Below, in pieces: positions 43,826-54,237 of a stretch of 64,000 nt of DNA. The stretch comes from Ancylomarina euxina (GTDB lineage: Bacteria > Bacteroidota > Bacteroidia > Bacteroidales > Marinifilaceae). Every line of letters begins with the position of its first letter. Position 1 is the stretch's first letter. Made by a program: the position numbers and the translations under genes. The stretch covers positions 472,675 through 536,674 of the forward strand of contig NZ_QQWG01000001.1 in the NCBI RefSeq assembly GCF_003863355.1, in the 5' to 3' direction. The notes under the pieces were generated by a model, which saw nothing but the letters and a program-made list of their open reading frames with translations, was not told where the DNA came from and did not search any database.

Positions 43826-45643
43826 TTACTGTGAATTTGAATTTCTGATATTTGTGTAACGCTCTCGAGCCTCTACGGAATAGATACTCTCAGGGTAATC
43901 TACAATTATTTTTTTATAGTTGATTCCACTCTCACTTATTCTATCTTGAAGTTCAAAAAGTTTGGCTTGTTTATAGAGCGCTTTTGCTGCTAGATTTTCG
44001 TATGGATGTTCTTTAATAATGATGTTTAATTCGTTAATAGCCTCTTGATAGTGTTGCTGCGAATGATGTATTTCATAAATTCTGTAATGTACTTCGTCGC
44101 TTAGGCTATGTCCAGGAAACCTTTTGAAGAAACCATTTAGCATGATCTTCGCAGAGTCTACTTGATCCTGAAAAATAAGCAAGTCAACTTCTGCAAAATA
44201 TTTCATTGCTGAATAGGTAGAATCCAGAGTCGTGTTGTCAGAAATTAGCTGAGATAAGTCTAAGGCATCATTGGCTATTAACTTTGATGTACTTCCTTTT
44301 AAAACATTTAATTGAGCTTTTGCCCAATCGAGCTCTCCTAGGTAATAGGATACTTTAGCTTTTTTAAGTTTGGCTTCGTATCCAATAGGGTTGTTTTTAT
44401 TTTTTTGTTCAATTTGTGAATAGAGAAGTATAGCATCCCATTTTTTATTGTCGAGTAAAGTGATATCGGCTAGTTCTAGTTTGATATTTGCCTTATCGCT
44501 TTGTTTGACATTGCGTCCCTCTAAAGCCGTATTCAGTAGACTTGTGGCCTTTCCAATTGCTTTCAATTTAAAAGCACTTAGGTTTGCAAAACGAATCAAT
44601 GTGTGTATTGACTGATTGATATCTTTTATGCTTTTAAAATAGCTGGTGTAAGCTTCAGAAAGAGCTTGCCAATCTTTCAATTTGGTTTCAATATTTGATT
44701 CAAGAGAGAGGTGTATGCTTTCTAGTTCCCCTATCAGTGCGTTATTGTAGTACTTCGATTTGGTTCCTTTTTCAATGATTAGTTTGTAGCACTGTTGAGC
44801 GATGAGATAATCTTTATTATCCATTGCAATTTTGGCAAGCAGACTTAATTTTTCACCACCATTGTTTTTAATGAGATCAATTGATTGAGCAAGTGAAAAA
44901 GCTAAATCAAATTGTTTTTTTTGGGTGTAATACCACAGTAGTAATTCTTTAAAGACGATATTATTCTTGCTGTTTTGAACCTGGCTTATCAGTTTTGTTT
45001 TTAGAATTTGATTTAAGTCAGAATTGATATCTTGAGATAGTGCAGATTGTAATTGATTCTGAATTTGTTGAAGAATCTCAGGAGTAACCGACAAGGCAAT
45101 CATATATTCATCGAGCATTTGAGTGAAATTGCGCTGGAACATAAGAATATTGGCAATTTCAAAATGGAACAAATGTTCTTGTTTTAAGATTTTACGACCT
45201 TGTTCATAAGTTTTTATTGCAAGCTCATGTTCGCCTTTCCCTCTTAAGGCATTGGCAACCGTAATATATTCTCTTTTGTTCGGAATAATGTTTTCAATGG
45301 TTTTGTTATACTGCTTATTGGCTTTATTAACTTCTCCTGAAATTTTATAAATATATCCTAATTCTATCTGGAAAACTTTGTCATCAGGGTAAGTCCTAAT
45401 TTCTTTTTTTACAGCTTTTTCGGCTTTCGTATAGTTTTCAAGTTTAAGTAAGCAGGTGATATAGTAAGTGAAGTATGATTTCGATTTGGATGTTTGATAC
45501 AGTTCATTAAAAATACCTGAGGCTGCTTCGTATTCTTTATCTTGGAAGTATCGATAAGCCAATTGACTATTTCTTTCCTGTGCAAACACCAAGGAAGGAA
45601 TTAGTAAACTTAGAATCAGGAGATATAATAGATACTTGTTCAA
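43826..45643 (-). CDS. Secreted TPR-repeat protein
   Basis: The 605-residue protein has a signal peptide (1-21, ending VFAQ) and many tetratricopeptide-like helical repeats, such as AYRYFQDKEYEAASGIFNEL near the N terminus and the last repeats around SDEVHYRIYEIHHSQQHYQEA and ALYKQAKLFELQDRIS. It would be a periplasmic scaffold. It resembles Bacteroidota TPR proteins that occur near serS. No enzymatic domain is seen. Confidence 0.82.
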   Translation of the reverse strand: MNKYLLYLLILSLLIPSLVFAQERNSQLAYRYFQDKEYEAASGIFNELYQTSKSKSYFTYYITCLLKLENYTKAEKAVKKEIRTYPDDKVFQIELGYIYKISGEVNKANKQYNKTIENIIPNKREYITVANALRGKGEHELAIKTYEQGRKILKQEHLFHFEIANILMFQRNFTQMLDEYMIALSVTPEILQQIQNQLQSALSQDINSDLNQILKTKLISQVQNSKNNIVFKELLLWYYTQKKQFDLAFSLAQSIDLIKNNGGEKLSLLAKIAMDNKDYLIAQQCYKLIIEKGTKSKYYNNALIGELESIHLSLESNIETKLKDWQALSEAYTSYFKSIKDINQSIHTLIRFANLSAFKLKAIGKATSLLNTALEGRNVKQSDKANIKLELADITLLDNKKWDAILLYSQIEQKNKNNPIGYEAKLKKAKVSYYLGELDWAKAQLNVLKGSTSKLIANDALDLSQLISDNTTLDSTYSAMKYFAEVDLLIFQDQVDSAKIMLNGFFKRFPGHSLSDEVHYRIYEIHHSQQHYQEAINELNIIIKEHPYENLAAKALYKQAKLFELQDRISESGINYKKIIVDYPESIYSVEARERYTNIRNSNSQ

Positions 45644-45703
45644 ATGAAAGAAATAAGGTGACTGAAAGTACTTGTTGTTGAAACTTACTTAATCAAAAAT
45701 ATA

Positions 45704-45731
45704 AAAACCCGAGAGAAATCCCTCGGGTTTT
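45704..45731. terminator. Terminator after serS
   Basis: AAAACCCGAG (45704-45713) pairs with CTCGGGTTTT (45722-45731). On the minus strand it ends serS transcription. Confidence 0.9.
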
Positions 45732-45766
45732 GAATGGTATATCAAATTCAATTGCTTGAATTGTAT

Positions 45767-47041
45767 TTAGTCAATCATATCGAATCCTGTGTAAGGAACC
45801 AAAGCCTTAGGAATTCTGATACCTTCAGCACATTGATTGTTCTCCAATAAAGCTGCTACAATTCTTGGTAAAGCCAATGCGCTACCATTTAAAGTATGAG
45901 CCAATTGGGTTTTCTTTTCGTTCTTTTCTTTAAAACGTAGTTTCAAACGATTAGCCTGATACGATTCAAAGTTGGATACAGAACTTACTTCAAGCCATTT
46001 ATCTTGAGCTGCAGAGAATACTTCGAAATCGAAGGTTAAAGCAGCAGTAAAGCTGGTATCACCACCACATAAACGAAGTAAACGGTATGGTAATTCCAAT
46101 TTCTTGATGATGTTTTCAACGTGAGCAACCATGCCATCAAGTGCTTGGTATGACTTGTCAGGATGCTGTAATTGAACTATCTCGACCTTGTCAAATTGGT
46201 GTAGACGATTCAAACCACGAACATCTTTCCCATATGAACCAGCCTCGCGACGGAAACAAGCTGAATAAGCTGTGTTTTTAACAGGGAAATCTTCTGCTTT
46301 TAAAATGACATCGCGATAGATGTTTGTTACTGGAACCTCAGCAGTAGGAATCAAGTAAAGATTGTCCTCAGTTGCATGATACATTTGACCATCCTTATCA
46401 GGGAGTTGGCCAGTACCATACCCAGAAGCTTCATTTACCAACAGTGGAGGAATCACCTCTTCGTAGCCAGCCTTGCGATTCTCATCAAGGAAGAAGTTGA
46501 TTAAAGCTCTCTGGAAAATTGCGCCTTTACCTCTGTATAGAGGGAATCCTGCACCAGTGATTTTATTACCTAGTTCAAAATCGATGATGTTATATTTCTT
46601 TGCCAATTCCCAATGAGGTATTGCACCTTCATACAAATTTGGCATTTCACCTTCTGTTCTTTCAATCACATTCTCATCCTCTCCCTTACCTGCAGGTACT
46701 GATGTATGAGGAATATTAGGAATTTTAAGAAGCAAGTCGTTCAAGTCAGAAATAGCCGTATTCATTACCGTATTTAATTCCGAAATGGACTCCTTAAGCT
46801 CACCTGTTTTAGCTTTAGCAGAATTAGCTTCTTCAACCTTACCTGATTTAAATAGCATACCAATCTCTTTTGAGAGGCTATTCATCTCAGCCTGAATGCC
46901 ATCTAGCTTGGCTTGAGTCGTTTTTCTTTTTTCATCCAACTCAATAACCTGATCGATAATCTGAGTGGCATCGAAATTTTTTATGCTTAAAGCCTTGATG
47001 GCTTCTTCTTTATTCTCCTGTAAGTATTTTAGACTTAGCAT
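45767..47041 (-). CDS. serS: Seryl-tRNA synthetase
   Basis: A 424-residue class II synthetase. The N-terminal coiled-coil arm (about 30-110) reads the tRNA variable loop. The catalytic core has motif 2 (FRREAGSYGKDVRGLNRLHQF) and motif 3 (LNGSALALPRIVAALLEN). The length is normal. Confidence 0.97.
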   Translation of the reverse strand: MLSLKYLQENKEEAIKALSIKNFDATQIIDQVIELDEKRKTTQAKLDGIQAEMNSLSKEIGMLFKSGKVEEANSAKAKTGELKESISELNTVMNTAISDLNDLLLKIPNIPHTSVPAGKGEDENVIERTEGEMPNLYEGAIPHWELAKKYNIIDFELGNKITGAGFPLYRGKGAIFQRALINFFLDENRKAGYEEVIPPLLVNEASGYGTGQLPDKDGQMYHATEDNLYLIPTAEVPVTNIYRDVILKAEDFPVKNTAYSACFRREAGSYGKDVRGLNRLHQFDKVEIVQLQHPDKSYQALDGMVAHVENIIKKLELPYRLLRLCGGDTSFTAALTFDFEVFSAAQDKWLEVSSVSNFESYQANRLKLRFKEKNEKKTQLAHTLNGSALALPRIVAALLENNQCAEGIRIPKALVPYTGFDMID

Positions 47042-47133
47042 GTGATATCTATTGAAGATGATTATTCTTGATTCATATGGAACTCGTTATGAGCACCTAG
47101 AGACTTTTAACTAACAAGTGGTAAAAATAAAAA

Positions 47134-47172
47134 AAATCTCCTGTCTTTACATGAAATAAAGAGAGGAGATTT
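47134..47172 (-). terminator. Terminator after rpmA
   Basis: AAATCTCCT (47134-47142) pairs with AGGAGATTT (47164-47172), with a further CTTTA/TAAAG inner stem. On the minus strand a U run follows. Confidence 0.85.
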
Positions 47173-47195
47173 AAATATTTTAAATGCTAAATAAA

Positions 47196-47456
47196 TTATT
47201 CAGCAAGAGGTTGAATAGAAACGTAAGATTTGTTGTCTCTTTTCTTTTTGAATACCACTGTACCAGCAACTAATGCGAATAAAGTGTGATCTTTACCACA
47301 GCCCATGTTTTCGCCTGGATTGTGTTTTGTTCCTCTTTGACGTACAATAATACTACCAGCTTTGGCAGCTTGTCCACCGTAAATTTTAACGCCTAATCGC
47401 TTACTTTCGGATTCTCTACCGTTTCGTGAACTACCGGCTCCTTTTTTATGTGCCAT
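47196..47456 (-). CDS. rpmA: 50S ribosomal protein L27
   Basis: The 86-residue protein begins [16 protein letters not shown], the L27 N terminus that reaches the peptidyl-transferase centre. There is no Firmicutes-type cleaved prefix. It lies 19 bp after rplU, the usual pair. Confidence 0.98.
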   Translation of the reverse strand: MAHKKGAGSSRNGRESESKRLGVKIYGGQAAKAGSIIVRQRGTKHNPGENMGCGKDHTLFALVAGTVVFKKKRDNKSYVSIQPLAE

Positions 47457-47475
47457 TTTTAGATATTTTTAAGGA

Positions 47476-47787
47476 TTAAGCAAAGATTTCTTGAATCTGA
47501 ATATGTGATAAGTTCTGACGGTGACCGTTCAGCTTTCTGTATCCTTTTCTTCTTTTCTTCTTGAATACTCTTACCTTATCAGCTCTCATATGAGAAATTA
47601 CTGTTGCGCTTACTTTAGCACCTTCAATAGTTGGAGCTCCAACTACTACTTCACCATCTTTGTCTAACAAAAGAACTTTGGCGAATTCTACTTGTCCACC
47701 TTCTTCAGTTTGAAGTCTATGAACAAAAATCTTTTGGTCTTTCTCAACTTTGAATTGCTGACCAGCGATTTCTACAATTGCGTACAT
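47476..47787 (-). CDS. rplU: 50S ribosomal protein L21
   Basis: A 103-residue protein beginning [18 protein letters not shown] with the C-terminal basic signature [15 protein letters not shown] and LSHIQIQEI, as in all bacterial L21. First gene of the rplU-rpmA operon. Confidence 0.98.
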   Translation of the reverse strand: MYAIVEIAGQQFKVEKDQKIFVHRLQTEEGGQVEFAKVLLLDKDGEVVVGAPTIEGAKVSATVISHMRADKVRVFKKKRRKGYRKLNGHRQNLSHIQIQEIFA

Positions 47788-47820
47788 TATTCTACAATTT
47801 TCGGTTTATTCCTGAAGGTG

Positions 47821-47846
47821 GGTGTTTTAATACATTTAAAACAACC
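47821..47846 (-). promoter_or_regulatory. Hairpin in the rplU leader
   Basis: TGTTTTAA (47823-47830) pairs with TTAAAACA (47836-47843), with GG/CC beyond a bulge. It lies 34-59 nt upstream of the rplU start and may be an autoregulatory leader. Significance is uncertain. Confidence 0.35.
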
Positions 47847-48318
47847 TCTTTTTGAACCCCCAAGGGAAATGTTTTCGGACTGCAAAAATAGAAAACAATA
47901 ATTGATAAACAAAGTTTTAAAGAAAAAAACATTAGGAATGAAATCAAGCTTAATGAAAAATCATTCAGTTGTTTATCATTAATTCATTATTTGCTTATAA
48001 AGGTCAAATATATGAAAGTTTTGAGATGATATATTAAGCTTATACTGGTGGTCTGTTGAGTTTAAGTTTTAATTTAGTAAATTGCTATAAGCATTTAGTC
48101 TATATCGAATCGGTCTCATTATAAGCTTAAGTCATAAATTATGAGATCAGAGTTTTCATAAGGAGTAAGATCAATGGAGCTTAAAATACATGTACAAAAC
48201 TTATAAAACAATTTATATTTTTGTTAATATTACTGATTTGTAAGTGTTTTGAGTTATTTGCAAAAGGTTCGATTTATTGAATTATTTTCAGAATATGTAT
48301 TGAAATTAGGAATTACAC
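47847..48318. other. Divergent intergenic region rplU / bifunctional nuclease
   Basis: No gene, repeat or clear promoter could be recognised in these AT-rich 470 bases. They must hold the promoters of the two divergent units. Confidence 0.4.
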
Positions 48319-48915
48319 ATGGGGAAAGTTAAATTAAATATACTTGGATTATCGTATAGTCAAACACAAACAGGAGCCTATGCTTTGGTTCTTGCTGAGG
48401 AAGATGGCAACAGAAGGATTCCTATTATTATAGGTGGGGTAGAGGCTCAGGCAATTGCTATTCAGCTAGAGGAATTAGAACCTCCTCGTCCTTTGACACA
48501 TGATTTATTTAAAAGTTTTGCGATTGCTTTTTCTATTAAAATTGTTGAAGTCAATATATATCGTTTACATGAAGGGATTTTTTACTCAGAGCTGATTTGT
48601 GAGAGTGGGAATAACAGAGTACGAATAGATTCCAGAACCTCAGATGCGGTTGCTATTGCTCTCCGATTTAAATGCCCAATTTTTACAAGTGAAGAAATTA
48701 TAGAAAAGGCTGGAATTACGCTAAGTATCGAAGGCGAGAGTGATGATTCTAAAATTGCTCCTGTTAAAGGAGTTAAATCTTCACATGAATATCGTAAGTC
48801 AAATCCTTTTGAAGGTTATTCAAAGTCTCAGCTTCAGGACATGCTTAATGATGCTATTAAAAACGAGAATTACGAAAAAGCCTCGCAAATTCGGGATGAA
48901 TTAGAGAGACGCTAG
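48319..48915 (+). CDS. Bifunctional nuclease-domain protein with UVR motif
   Basis: The 198-residue protein has an N-terminal DUF151/BFN domain (1-135; RIPIIIGGVEAQAIA and DSRTSDAVAIALR) and a C-terminal UvrB/UvrC interaction motif (about 165-198; LQDMLNDAIKNENYEKASQIRDEL). Related proteins have DNase and RNase activity in plants and bacteria. The bacterial role is poorly known. It is a single-gene unit with a terminator. Confidence 0.88.
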   Translation: MGKVKLNILGLSYSQTQTGAYALVLAEEDGNRRIPIIIGGVEAQAIAIQLEELEPPRPLTHDLFKSFAIAFSIKIVEVNIYRLHEGIFYSELICESGNNRVRIDSRTSDAVAIALRFKCPIFTSEEIIEKAGITLSIEGESDDSKIAPVKGVKSSHEYRKSNPFEGYSKSQLQDMLNDAIKNENYEKASQIRDELERR

Positions 48916-48942
48916 ATTGAATGCCTCATTTTCAAATAAAAT

Positions 48943-48989
48943 AAACCTGAAAGAATATGAACTGGTCTCGTTCTATCTTTCAGGTTTTA
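48943..48989 (+). terminator. Terminator after the bifunctional nuclease gene
   Basis: AAACCTGAAAGA (48943-48954) pairs with TCTTTCAGGTTT (48976-48987), followed by T residues. Confidence 0.85.
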
Positions 48990-49037
48990 TAGTTAGTCAG
49001 AAAAGGGCTTAGTCAGCTCTGATAAAGAATTTTTTTA

Positions 49038-50294
49038 TTAATGATTTATTTGTCCAATCGCATCAGGATTGTGTTTGTGCTTAAACAAGATTGCAAAGAA
49101 TATTGCTATAACCAGAGAATAAATTGCAAAAGTATTCCAGATATCCATCCAAATAAAATCACCTTGATTCGTTGTGAAGAATTTTCCAATAATGATGCCA
49201 CTCACCCATGATCCGAAGATGGCTCCAAATCCATTGGTCATCATCATGAATAGGCCTTGCGCACTAGATCGTATATTCGAATCACATTGAGTCTCAACAA
49301 ATAGTGACCCTGAAATGTTGAAGAAATCAAAGGCCATACCATAAATAATACAAGATAGAATAATCATCCATAGCCCTCCGGATGGATCTCCATAGGCAAA
49401 TAGGGCAAATCGCAGCACCCATGCAATCATACTTATTAACATTACCTGTTTAATACCAAATTTCTTTAAAAAGAATGGAATGGCAAGAATGAATAAGGTT
49501 TCTGATATCTGGGATATAGACATGATAATTGTTGAATATTTTACAACAAAAGAATCAGCATACTCTGGCACTTTTTCGAATTCAGACAAGAATCTGTCTC
49601 CATACATATTGGTTAATTGCAAAGCAGCTCCCAGAAACATAGAAAAAATAAAGAATAGAGCCATCTTGTAGTTTTTGAACAATTTAAATGCGTTCAAACC
49701 TAGAGTTTCGACAAGTGGTGCACCTTTTAAACCTTTATTTTGTGGCTTGCATTGTGGCATTGTAAATGAATAGGCTGCCAAAATGAATGAGACTACTGCT
49801 GCGATATAAAACTGGTTCGCAGATGCTTTTGATCCAGTTAAGTTGGTTATCCACATCGCCGCAATGAATCCGATGGTTCCCCAAACACGAATGGGAGGGA
49901 ATACCTTGATTACATCGTAGCTATTGTTTTTTAGAATCGTATAGGATATGGAATTCATTAATGCAATTGTTGGCATATAACATATCATTGCAACTAGAAT
50001 GATACTGATAAACATTGTTGGGTTATCTACCTGGGGTAAATATAACAGAGCTAAACCTCCTAAAAGATGAAGAATTCCGTAAAGTTTCTCAGCATTAATC
50101 CATCTGTCGGCTATAATCCCTGTAAGAGTCGGCATAAACAGTGAGGAGATCCCCAAAGTTGAAAAAACAGCTCCGAACTCTTGTGGCGACCAGCCTTTAT
50201 TCCCAAACCAATAGTTTGCAATAGTTATTAACCAAGCTCCCCAGATAAAAAACTGAAGGAAGTTCATTAGTACAAGACGATTTTTTATTCCCAT
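49038..50294 (-). CDS. Nucleoside permease (NupG-like, MFS)
   Basis: The 418-residue protein has 12 predicted transmembrane helices. The N terminus LVLMNFLQFFIWGAWLITI, the segment TGIIADRWINAEK and the motif VWGTIGFIAAMW match the nucleoside:H+ symporter branch of the major facilitator superfamily. It imports nucleosides by proton symport. The length is as expected. It is monocistronic by spacing. Confidence 0.87.
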   Translation of the reverse strand: MGIKNRLVLMNFLQFFIWGAWLITIANYWFGNKGWSPQEFGAVFSTLGISSLFMPTLTGIIADRWINAEKLYGILHLLGGLALLYLPQVDNPTMFISIILVAMICYMPTIALMNSISYTILKNNSYDVIKVFPPIRVWGTIGFIAAMWITNLTGSKASANQFYIAAVVSFILAAYSFTMPQCKPQNKGLKGAPLVETLGLNAFKLFKNYKMALFFIFSMFLGAALQLTNMYGDRFLSEFEKVPEYADSFVVKYSTIIMSISQISETLFILAIPFFLKKFGIKQVMLISMIAWVLRFALFAYGDPSGGLWMIILSCIIYGMAFDFFNISGSLFVETQCDSNIRSSAQGLFMMMTNGFGAIFGSWVSGIIIGKFFTTNQGDFIWMDIWNTFAIYSLVIAIFFAILFKHKHNPDAIGQINH

Positions 50295-50622
50295 AGCGAG
50301 TTTAAGTATATTTAGATTTTAATATGTTCAAACTGAAAATTAGTAAAATTCTTCCTTATGAGGAATGATTTTAGTTGATGACTTTAAACGGCACGCAGCC
50401 ATCATCTGCAGGAAGGCAGATGAAATCTGGAATTGGGATTTTGGTTGTAGAGTAGAATGATCGGAGTTTAGATACTCCATATATAAACAATACGAACGCT
50501 AAATATTCTATTAGCTATCATATTGTAACATACGGCACCAAAACTAATAAAAAAAAATAGAAATAGCCCTTAATATGACATTTGTAATGAATCTACATTT
50601 TAGAGTCGACTTCTATTATGAA
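50295..50622. other. Intergenic stretch with a small hairpin
   Basis: No gene. CATCTGC (50403-50409) pairs with GCAGATG (50416-50422) over AGGAAG, in a locally GC-richer patch of unknown meaning. The rest is AT-rich and featureless. Confidence 0.5.
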
Positions 50623-53475
50623 TTAATTGATATCGAAACTTAAGAGTATTTTATCAAACAAATCATTCTTATTGATGGGTTTAGAGATATAATAGTCACA
50701 GCCAGCAGCTAACGCTTTTTCTTTATCTCCTTCGATAGCAAAGGCCGTTTGGGCAATAATTGGAATCTTAGGACGAATTTTTTTGATTTTCTCAGTCGCA
50801 ATATAACCATTCATCTTAGGCATGTTAATATCCATAAGAAGTAAATCAACTTTATTCTTATTTTGACAATATTCAACTGCTTCCTCGCCATTATTCACCC
50901 TAACACAATTCATACCTTTAGGACTAAGGAGCGCCTCTAAAAATGAAAAACAAGTTTCATCATCTTCAGCAATAAGAACAGTTTTGTTATTAAAGTTTAA
51001 GATGGGAGAAGTCTTTGATGAGTCAATGTTCGAATCATAATTATCTGAAAATGGGATTGTGAAAATAAAATTGGCACCATCACCTTCTTTTGACTCTACC
51101 CAGATATCTCCACCCATTAAATTGGTTAATTTTTTGCAAATAGTTAAGCCAAGACCAGAACCACCATAAATTCGGGTGTGTGAGTCATCAGCCTGACGGA
51201 AAACTTCAAATATTAGCTTTTGTTTATTGGGAGGAATTCCAATGCCTGTATCTTTTACAAAAAATTGAATGAATTCCTGTTGATTTTCTTTATGTAAATT
51301 ACATCCAAATGTAATACGACCTTTTTCAGTAAACTTTAGTGCATTTTTGAGTAGATTAATCAGATTTTGTTTGATTCTTTTCTGATCCGAAAAAAGAATA
51401 GTGTCTTGGTTTTCCAGAGAATTATTTAGAATAAGATCTACATGTTCTTTATTCTGCAGTGTCTGTTCATTTTTAATTATCTCATAAACTTCATTTAAAA
51501 GGGTGTTTATGCTAAGAGGCTCGTTTTCAATTTTAATATCTCCAGTTTCAATTAAGGAGATGTCGAATACGTCTTCAATTACACCAAGCAGATGTTTTCC
51601 ACTCATATTTATGATTTCGCTATAATAGATAATTTCCTCTAATGATAAATCTGCCTTTATCAAGTCTGAGAAACCGATCACGGCGTTTAAAGGTGTCCTA
51701 AGTTCATGAGACATGGTCGCTAAAAATACCGACTTGAGCCTATCGCTTTCTTCAGCAATTTCTTTGGCCTTAATTAGGTCACTTTCATGTTTTTTATTCT
51801 GAGAAATATCGCGAATAATTCCTTGATTGGCAATGCCATCTTTATAAGGTATAAAGCTTGATGAGACTTCAATCGGTATTTTTTTTCCTGATTTTGCAAT
51901 GCCTACGAATTCAAATTTTTGGGAAAGTTTACTTTTGTCATTCTCTTGAATTCGAATGTTCATCATTTCAAGGCTCTCAGTAGCAATCAGATTGTAGAGG
52001 TTAATATGTTTCATTTCTTGGGAAGTGTAGCCCAGAATTTCTTCAAATCGTTTGTTAATTAATTCGAAGTGATTGTTATATAATAAGTAAATAGCGTCAT
52101 TCGAGTTTTCAATTAAGGATCTATATTTTGCTTCATTTTCTTCTAAAGCGGTCTGCATTTTATATTCTTCTGTAACATCTCGGAATACGAGAACGACACC
52201 CGATATATTTCCAGTTTCATCTTTAATAGGAGCTCCGGAATCAGCAATTTGGAATTCACGCCCATCTTTTGAAATTAGTACTGTATGATTTGCTAGACCA
52301 ATAATTTGGCCACAGTTAAGAACTTTTTTAACAGGATCTTCGACTCTCTCCTTTGTTGTAGAATTAACAATTTTGAAAACTCTTTCCAGGGATTGATCCT
52401 TGGCTTCATTGAAATGCCATCCTGTTAGTTTTTGAGCAACAGGATTCATTCGTGTGATCTTACCCTCTACGTCAGTTACGATTAGAGCATCGCCAATAGA
52501 GTTTAGGGTTATGCGTAAGTTTTCTTCATTCTCTCTAATTTGGCGAGTTTGCTTAGCGACTAGTTTCTTTACACTAATAAGCCAAAGCCAGAGAATAATA
52601 AAGGCTAAAATAAAAATAGACAGAATACTAATTATCGTTAACCATGTTTTTTTAGAGAATTTATTTGGTCTTGAGTGTATCCATTTTTGATGAAACTCTT
52701 TTTGTCGATTAAGAGGTATATTATCTATTATTTTATCTATAATCTTAAAAAGAGTTGGATCATCTTTGGATATAGCTACGGCTAATCGATTCATATACCC
52801 ACTTCCATCAGAAATTTTAAGATTACTAATAAGTTCCGTGTCAATAATATGCGTTACGGTCATCTGACTAACAACCATGGCATCACAATCACCAGTGGAA
52901 ACCGCCCTTATACATTCTATATGATTCTTGAAGCTTATAGGGGTAATATTTGGGTAATACTGAGCGATATAGTCATTAACGGCATAATTAGAGACAGTAC
53001 AAATATTTTTATCTGCTAACGAACTCATTGAAGTGATATTGCTATTCTTTTGGCTGATTATAACATAAGGGATTTTTACAATTGAATTTGTAAATGATAG
53101 ATATTCTTCCCTTTTGTTTGTGCTCGCACAACCAACAATTATATAGTTATGAGCTGTTTGAGAATAAGTTATCAGTTCTTCCCAGGTGTCAAAGTTTCTA
53201 AATTTAAAATCAAAGCCTAAAGAATTCTCTATTTCCTTTTGGTAATCAATTAATAAACCAACATAGTCTCCATTCTCATTGTGAAATGCAAGAGGTGGTT
53301 CTTGATATCCAAATAAGATTTCAATTTTACCTTCATTTTTATCAAGCCACATGCGTTCATCATGAGTTATGAATGGCTCATTAGACCTTTGGCAGGATAG
53401 AACTATTAATAACAGTGTAATCGTAAACAGATAAATTGAAAAAGATCTTCTGGGATTAATCGTGTGTAGGTACAT
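50623..53475 (-). CDS. Hybrid sensor histidine kinase with periplasmic solute-binding domain
   Basis: About 950 residues from the ATG at 53475. In order: a signal sequence with a lipobox-like LLIVLSCQ, a type 3 solute-binding domain (about 33-268), one transmembrane segment (279-301), two PAS domains (about 315-440 and 445-560), HisKA with phospho-accepting His in MSHELRTPLN (about 590), a HATPase with DTGIGIPPNKQ and GGSGLGLTICKKL, and a C-terminal receiver with the LLMDINMPKMNG aspartate. It senses a small ligand in the periplasm and phosphorylates its own receiver. No partner regulator is adjacent. Confidence 0.92.
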   Translation of the reverse strand: MYLHTINPRRSFSIYLFTITLLLIVLSCQRSNEPFITHDERMWLDKNEGKIEILFGYQEPPLAFHNENGDYVGLLIDYQKEIENSLGFDFKFRNFDTWEELITYSQTAHNYIIVGCASTNKREEYLSFTNSIVKIPYVIISQKNSNITSMSSLADKNICTVSNYAVNDYIAQYYPNITPISFKNHIECIRAVSTGDCDAMVVSQMTVTHIIDTELISNLKISDGSGYMNRLAVAISKDDPTLFKIIDKIIDNIPLNRQKEFHQKWIHSRPNKFSKKTWLTIISILSIFILAFIILWLWLISVKKLVAKQTRQIRENEENLRITLNSIGDALIVTDVEGKITRMNPVAQKLTGWHFNEAKDQSLERVFKIVNSTTKERVEDPVKKVLNCGQIIGLANHTVLISKDGREFQIADSGAPIKDETGNISGVVLVFRDVTEEYKMQTALEENEAKYRSLIENSNDAIYLLYNNHFELINKRFEEILGYTSQEMKHINLYNLIATESLEMMNIRIQENDKSKLSQKFEFVGIAKSGKKIPIEVSSSFIPYKDGIANQGIIRDISQNKKHESDLIKAKEIAEESDRLKSVFLATMSHELRTPLNAVIGFSDLIKADLSLEEIIYYSEIINMSGKHLLGVIEDVFDISLIETGDIKIENEPLSINTLLNEVYEIIKNEQTLQNKEHVDLILNNSLENQDTILFSDQKRIKQNLINLLKNALKFTEKGRITFGCNLHKENQQEFIQFFVKDTGIGIPPNKQKLIFEVFRQADDSHTRIYGGSGLGLTICKKLTNLMGGDIWVESKEGDGANFIFTIPFSDNYDSNIDSSKTSPILNFNNKTVLIAEDDETCFSFLEALLSPKGMNCVRVNNGEEAVEYCQNKNKVDLLLMDINMPKMNGYIATEKIKKIRPKIPIIAQTAFAIEGDKEKALAAGCDYYISKPINKNDLFDKILLSFDIN

Positions 53476-53640
53476 GTCAAATAGATTAGGGTAACGAAAA
53501 ATACGATATTCTATTCTAATCAGCAAGTTAAGTTTTCATGCCAGTGACATATTGTTTAGTAGAGAGAGTGTTGCTTTAGATTGAACTATACATTCTTAGT
53601 TGAGAATTGGGTTTATTGCGTATTTACATTTTGACATATA

Positions 53641-53673
53641 AAAAAAAACAGTTACTGCAAAATGCCGTAACTG
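53641..53673 (-). terminator. Terminator after tRNA-Ala
   Basis: CAGTTAC (53649-53655) pairs with GTAACTG (53667-53673), with inner GC pairs. Eight A residues on the left read as a U run on the minus strand. Confidence 0.85.
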
Positions 53674-53687
53674 CTTGATAGTATGAG

Positions 53688-53761
53688 TGGAGAATATCGG
53701 AATCGAACCGATGACCTCTTGACTGCCAGTCAAACGCTCTAGCCAACTGAGCTAATCCCCC
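53688..53761 (-). tRNA. tRNA-Ala (anticodon GGC)
   Basis: A 74-nt cloverleaf. The acceptor is GGGGGAT paired with ATTCTCC (two G-U pairs), the D arm has AGCTCAGTTGGCTAGAGC, the anticodon loop is CTGGCAG, and the T arm has TCGGTTCGATTCCGA. Anticodon GGC reads GCC/GCU alanine codons. The CCA end is not encoded (A then CTC). Confidence 0.95.
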
Positions 53762-53862
53762 AATACGATGACAAATATATGCCAATTATAATAATAGCAA
53801 AGCTATTTTATAAAAAAAATGAATTGAGGTATAACCTTTTTTAAAAGTGTACGTAAAAGGAT

Positions 53863-54037
53863 ATGAGTGGAAAATTAACGATGACCCATAATTGTTTACT
53901 AGGGTAAACGATTGATTACAGTAGAAGAATAGTGTGTATAGGTAGGATGAGTTCGGGCTTTGTTAATTTTCCACTCATTTTAATTTAGAATTTTATAAGA
54001 CTAATAATTAAGGACGATGTTTATCGTCTTTTTTTTT
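53863..54037 (+). ncRNA. Candidate structured RNA with 17-bp closing helix and terminator
   Basis: ATGAGTGGAAAATTAAC (53863-53879) and GTTAATTTTCCACTCAT (53962-53978) form a perfect 17-bp inverted repeat around 82 bases that hold the hairpin GTTTAC/GTAAAC. A strong terminator follows: GACGAT (54013-54018), GTTT, ATCGTC (54023-54028) and nine T residues. No protein frame occupies the 380-bp gap. A small RNA, possibly of 6S-like rod shape, or a MITE-like remnant are the alternatives. Confidence 0.45.
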
Positions 54038-54237
54038 GTCGTTAATTCTGTTGAAGTATATGTTAAAATATATACATGTTTGTTAAAATTCTTTAAGTCG
54101 GTTGTGGTAAGCTTATTTTATATTATCATTTTGTTATATTTATGTTCATAGATCAAATTGATTTTAATCAAACTTTTAATGAAGCATTCACTTGTTCTAC
54201 AATAAGCTTTGATTTTTTACAAATTAATACTGGAACT

